From a virus, in the IMG/VR virus record IMGVR_UViG_3300006484_000038, positions 1 through 31,379 of that record: a stretch of 31,379 nucleotides of DNA; one strand, given 5' to 3'. Both the position numbers and the translations under genes were made by a program. Of the stretch, positions 28,336-31,379 are shown one piece after another. Positions within the stretch are counted from its first letter, which is position 1; every line of letters starts with the position of its first letter. The notes under the pieces were generated by a model. It was not told the DNA's origin. It did not search any database and saw only the letters and a program-made list of their open reading frames with translations.

Positions 28336-29567
28336 TAAAATTATTTGATATATTACAAGAAATAACTGGAAAGCCAAAAGCTATATTTTTAGCTGGCCCT
28401 GCTGGCTCAGGTAAAACTTATACATTAAAACAATTACTTCCAGTTGAAAAATATCAAGTAATAAATGTAGACGATACATACGAGGAATTACTTAAGTCAT
28501 CTGGTTTAGGTACTAATTTAAAAGATTTCGGTCCTGAAGAATTATCTCAAGCAGCTAAATTAATGGGCCAAGCTCAAGGAGCTACTAAGGAAAAGTATGC
28601 TAAAGCGCTTGAAGGATTAAATAACGTTATTATTGATGGTACTGGTGCTGCATCTAAACCATTATTAAAGAAAAAAACAGAATTAGAAGAATTAGGATAC
28701 GAAACAATGATGTTAATGTTATATGTTTCACCTATGACATCTTTAAAACGTAATGCTGAACGTGATCGTTCATTATTACCTCAAATTGTATTACGTACTT
28801 GGAGAGATACAAATAAAAATATAGATTTATATCGTCAAGAATTTGGTAATCGTTTTATTTTAATTAATAACGATCCTGAAGATGCTAATAAAACATTTGA
28901 TCCTACTGAAGTTAAAAAATTGTATTTTGATACTGCTGGATTTAAAGGTAAACCCAAAACACCAGAAGAACAAGCTAAATCTAAAGCAGACGCTGAACAA
29001 TTAAACCAAGATATAATTTCATTAGTTAAACAAATCCCACAAACAGATACACTAGATTCAGCTAAATCTAAAATTGCTATGTTAGCTGAAGCTCAACAAC
29101 AATATAAAGTATATTGTGATATGGATGGTGTATTAGTTGATTTTGAACGTGGGTACAATGATTTAACAGGCAAACAAACACCTGGTGTTGATTCAACATA
29201 TGATAAAAATGATTTTTGGTCTGCAATCACTAAAGCAGGTGCTAAATTTTGGGCTGAGTTAAATTGGATGTCTGATGGACAACAATTATGGAATTATATT
29301 AAACAATACAACCCTAAATTATTAACGGCCCCATCACGTGAACCATCATCAGAAATAGGTAAGCAAGAATGGATAAACAATAATTTACCTTCCACTCCAG
29401 TTATATTTAAACAAGCAAAAGATAAAAAAGATCTAGCAGAACCAAATGCTATATTAATTGACGATAGAAAAGATAATATCCAACAATGGATAGATGCAGG
29501 TGGTATTGGCATTCGTCATACATCTACAGAATCAACAATAAAACAATTACAAAAATTAGGGTTATAA
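28332..29567 (+). CDS. P-loop kinase-HAD phosphatase fusion with capsid-targeting-like leader
   Basis: A 411-residue protein. Residues 1-10 (MIKLFDILQE) are a short leader. Residues ~11-200 are a P-loop kinase with Walker A AGPAGSGKT (21-29), the following INVDDTYEEL, and an Arg-rich lid region (KRNAERDRSLLPQIVLRTWRD), in the style of zeta-toxin or polynucleotide kinases. After a helical linker, residues ~257-411 are a HAD phosphatase with D263-M-D265-G-V-L-V (nucleophile and acid/base) and ILIDDRKDN (~375-383) as the acidic motif, close to deoxyribonucleotidase-type HADs. The kinase-then-HAD order recalls T4 polynucleotide kinase/3'-phosphatase, but the phosphatase subtype differs. Likely targets are nucleotides or nucleic-acid ends. 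Confidence 0.82.
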   Translation: MIKLFDILQEITGKPKAIFLAGPAGSGKTYTLKQLLPVEKYQVINVDDTYEELLKSSGLGTNLKDFGPEELSQAAKLMGQAQGATKEKYAKALEGLNNVIIDGTGAASKPLLKKKTELEELGYETMMLMLYVSPMTSLKRNAERDRSLLPQIVLRTWRDTNKNIDLYRQEFGNRFILINNDPEDANKTFDPTEVKKLYFDTAGFKGKPKTPEEQAKSKADAEQLNQDIISLVKQIPQTDTLDSAKSKIAMLAEAQQQYKVYCDMDGVLVDFERGYNDLTGKQTPGVDSTYDKNDFWSAITKAGAKFWAELNWMSDGQQLWNYIKQYNPKLLTAPSREPSSEIGKQEWINNNLPSTPVIFKQAKDKKDLAEPNAILIDDRKDNIQQWIDAGGIGIRHTSTESTIKQLQKLGL

Positions 29568-29568
29568 A

Positions 29569-30156
29569 ATGGCTAAAGAAACATTATTACAAAAAGAATT
29601 TCAAACACGAGACCTACAACGTATTCGTAATCTAGTATCAGGTAAGCAAGATGATGCTACTCAAACTCAAGTAGGATATACTTCAAAATACATTAAACGT
29701 TCTGAAGGAGATGTGTGGGAAGAATTTGGTAGAAAATGGACTATAAGAAATGGTATCAAAATGAGTGTTACCAAACTAGATAGAGCTAAAAAAGCTGTAT
29801 TCACTCCATTACTATGCCCATCTTGTTCAAAACCTATGAAAACTGAACATGATAAAAGAATGTTTACACTTCACAAAACTTGTTTTGATTGTGTTATTAA
29901 AATGGAAACACAATTAAAAGTAGAAGGTAAATATAAAGAATACGAAAAAGGAATTGTTAAAGCCAATGCTAATTTTATGTTAGATGAATTTGTAAGTGGA
30001 TTTGATTCATTTTTAAATTCAATGGATTCTAATAATGGATTCGTAACTGAGCAAGGCGATATTGAAGATTGGCATGTAAAAGCTTTAGATAAACAGAAAA
30101 TACGCGAACAAGTAATGAAAGACGTAGAAGAATCACGGGCTAAATTAAATAGTTAA
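29569..30156 (+). CDS. Zinc-ribbon protein of unknown function
   Basis: A 195-residue soluble protein. Cys83-x2-Cys86 (CPSC) and Cys105-x2-Cys108 (CFDC), separated by 18 residues with nearby His, form a zinc-ribbon-like site. The N-terminal part is basic and polar with WEEFGRKWTIRNG (~50-62); the C-terminal half is helical. Proteins with this central CPxC...CFDC knuckle are common in T4-like phages without known function. It follows the kinase/phosphatase gene by one base (TAAAATG), so it is in the same transcript. A nucleic-acid or protein-binding adaptor role is possible. Confidence 0.65.
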   Translation: MAKETLLQKEFQTRDLQRIRNLVSGKQDDATQTQVGYTSKYIKRSEGDVWEEFGRKWTIRNGIKMSVTKLDRAKKAVFTPLLCPSCSKPMKTEHDKRMFTLHKTCFDCVIKMETQLKVEGKYKEYEKGIVKANANFMLDEFVSGFDSFLNSMDSNNGFVTEQGDIEDWHVKALDKQKIREQVMKDVEESRAKLNS

Positions 30157-30161
30157 TATTT

Positions 30162-30365
30162 ATGGTCATAACATTTTTATCTCTTCTTAATAAAATGCAT
30201 CAATCAAATGAGCTAAATGCTGCCGGGGTAGCAACAACGTGTATAGCATTATTTAATAGCTTTTTTTCTATGTTAAATCCTGTACTTACTGGTCTATTTT
30301 ACATCCTATCTATTGGATGGCTCGGGGTACAAATATATTATAAGATAAAGAATAAAGGTAAATAA
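30162..30365 (+). CDS. Small membrane protein, holin-like candidate
   Basis: A 67-residue protein with two hydrophobic segments (about residues 19-37 and 41-60: AAGVATTCIALFNSFFSML and VLTGLFYILSIGWLGVQIYY), joined by a Pro-containing turn and followed by a basic tail KIKNKGK. Size, two membrane spans and a charged C-terminus fit small holins, but there is no adjacent endolysin in this window. The ATG at 30162 lies within the ATATTTATG junction. An alternative start at 30195 (MHQSNELNA) would keep both spans. The next gene overlaps its stop by one base (TAATG). Confidence 0.55.
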   Translation: MVITFLSLLNKMHQSNELNAAGVATTCIALFNSFFSMLNPVLTGLFYILSIGWLGVQIYYKIKNKGK

Positions 30366-30622
30366 TGATTAAATTAATCAACATATTAAGTGAAGTATCT
30401 GAGATATCACCTCCATACATGTATTCTCCAGTAGGATTTGGATGCCACGTATGTAAATTTTACTATAAGCAAGACGATAAACATATGTGTTCAAGTACAA
30501 ATTATCAAGAACATATGGGTACTTCTGAATTAGTTGATAATGATGGAAACCAAATTAAAGATCCATCTAAATGGTGCTCAAATTGGTTTCTACCAAAACA
30601 AGAAGAAAATGGATCAGAATAA
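30365..30622 (+). CDS. Four-cysteine (HiPIP-like) small protein with leader
   Basis: An 85-residue protein. It begins with the leader MIKLINILSE, nearly the same as that of the kinase/phosphatase. The body has C27-x2-C30, C42 and C71, the last in DPSKWCSNWF. A C-x2-C ... C ... [GS]-x-[YW]-C pattern resembles high-potential iron-sulphur proteins, and similar four-Cys proteins recur in T4-like marine phages. The Cys residues could bind an iron-sulphur cluster or zinc. It overlaps the following gene by 14 bases. The role is unknown. Confidence 0.6.
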   Translation: MIKLINILSEVSEISPPYMYSPVGFGCHVCKFYYKQDDKHMCSSTNYQEHMGTSELVDNDGNQIKDPSKWCSNWFLPKQEENGSE

Positions 30623-31379
30623 AATAAAATCCATAGTTGATAGTGTTATAACGGAAAAAAAGCTTTGTCCTAAGGGTAAAGCTTACTATGATCGTCGTAT
30701 AGCTGCTGGTGAAGTACCATCTGCTTATTTATCTGGTCGTGCTGTTAAAGTATGTAAAGGATTAATGGAGGAAGACGAGTTAGATATGCATGAGTCACTT
30801 CGTGATTGGTTTGAAAAAGAAGATTGGGTTCGAATCGATACTCAAGGTAATATAACAGGTCCATGTGGTACAATGAAAAAAGGGCAAGCAACAACTCGTT
30901 GTTTACCTCGTGCTAAAGCAAATTCATTATCTAAAGAAGAACGCGCTGCTACTGCTCGTAAAAAAGCAGCTGCTGATCGTAAAGGCGATCGTGTTGTTCC
31001 AAATACAGATAAAGCTAAAGTACGTTTAGAAAGTAAATCTCCATTATTATGGATTCCTATTTTACAAGCCGAAAATGAGGAAATAGAACGTACAGCAGAT
31101 GAATTAGGTCTACCATATGATGTAGTATATAATTCATTCGCAAGTGGTAAAGAAGTTACATTAACTGATGAAATGTGGAGTCGTTTAGAAAATACTGACT
31201 CATACGATATAAATTCTGAGGAAGAAGCGATTGAATTGGCGCAATATTACGGTAAAGACATTCAAAGCATATTAGCCGCTGAAAAAACACCTCCTGCGTT
31301 GATTCTCCAATATTCTCCGAATAAATATTATTTAGTAGGTGGTAATACTCGTTTAATGGTTGCTAGAGCAAAAGGTATA
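30609..31379 (+). CDS. DUF5872-like plus ParB-like protein (3' partial)
   Basis: An open frame of 257 codons runs from the ATG at 30609 to the window end without a stop. The N-terminus MDQNKIKSIVDSVITE is another [LI]-x-E leader, followed by CPKGKAYYDRRIAAGEVPSA and YLSGRAVKVCKG (~20-51), a basic element seen in other phage proteins. Next is SLRDWFEKEDWVRID (~62-76), then PCG and CLPRAKA, a pattern I associate with DUF5872 from memory. The last visible part, PPALILQYSP followed by YYLVGGNTRLMVARAKG (~230-256), looks like the core of a ParB/sulfiredoxin-fold domain. Such domains bind nucleotides (CTP in ParB) or act as nucleases or kinases. The end of the gene is outside the window. Confidence 0.7.
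   Translation, partial: MDQNKIKSIVDSVITEKKLCPKGKAYYDRRIAAGEVPSAYLSGRAVKVCKGLMEEDELDMHESLRDWFEKEDWVRIDTQGNITGPCGTMKKGQATTRCLPRAKANSLSKEERAATARKKAAADRKGDRVVPNTDKAKVRLESKSPLLWIPILQAENEEIERTADELGLPYDVVYNSFASGKEVTLTDEMWSRLENTDSYDINSEEEAIELAQYYGKDIQSILAAEKTPPALILQYSPNKYYLVGGNTRLMVARAKGI

Noticed and set aside
1-31379. Possible stop-codon reassignment (no gene ends in TAG)
   Set aside because: All genes read through cleanly with the standard code, and I saw no gene that needs an in-frame TAG. With 24 TAA and 2 TGA ends the lack of TAG is not surprising in AT-rich DNA.
1-31379. tRNA genes, insertion sequences, integrase or attachment sites
   Set aside because: No cloverleaf, transposase motif, terminal inverted repeat or recombinase was recognised on either strand, and the genes leave almost no free intergenic space.

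Overview
This window looks like part of the genome of a large, strongly AT-rich contractile-tailed phage (T4-like myovirus gene content) that probably infects a member of the Bacteroidota. The phage assignment rests on a gp55-like late sigma factor, a gp5-type spike protein, gp25 and gp6 (J-like) baseplate wedge proteins, a T4-type primase and a run of virion proteins. The host guess rests on two things: almost every start codon lacks a Shine-Dalgarno sequence and is preceded by A/T-rich DNA, and a fibre protein carries a SprB-like repeat of the kind found in flavobacterial gliding adhesins. All 27 genes lie on the + strand and are tightly packed, often with TAATG or ATGA overlaps. No intergenic stretch exceeds about 50 bases.

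Layout. (1) 1-1714: regulation and metabolism, with an HD-domain phosphohydrolase (5' end cut by the window edge), a small membrane protein and the gp55-like late sigma factor. (2) 1744-8379: tail and baseplate module, with an unknown small protein, the gp5-like OB/beta-helix spike, a membrane/coiled-coil protein, a small tagged protein, gp25, gp6, a DNRLRE-like structural protein and a small coiled-coil protein. (3) 8379-15517: a 1494-residue virion protein and three smaller virion proteins. (4) 15536-25209: two giant modular fibre or adhesin proteins (1046 and 2063 residues) with long Thr-Pro repeat stalks, followed by a 103-residue protein that shares its C-terminal module with the virion protein encoded at 13576-14574. 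(5) 25225-27426: a GIY-YIG-like protein, a gp61-like primase and a RecB/Cas4-like nuclease. (6) 27460-31379: accessory genes, including a nucleotidyltransferase/metallopeptidase fusion, a P-loop kinase/HAD phosphatase fusion, a zinc-ribbon protein, a holin-like membrane protein, a four-cysteine protein and a protein with a ParB-like C-terminus cut by the window edge.

How the parts may work together. The late sigma factor would switch on the virion genes. Spike, gp25 and gp6 form the baseplate core, and the giant Thr-Pro proteins are probably host-contact fibres. Several proteins carry a short N-terminal leader ending in [LI]-x-E, which resembles the T4 capsid-targeting sequence cleaved by the prohead protease. 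If that is right, the kinase/phosphatase, the four-cysteine protein and the ParB-like protein could be packaged in the head and delivered to the host. This set of candidate injected proteins, and the fibre with an embedded membrane-like segment, are the most interesting observations here; both are inferences. No tRNA, CRISPR array, insertion sequence or integrase was recognised.
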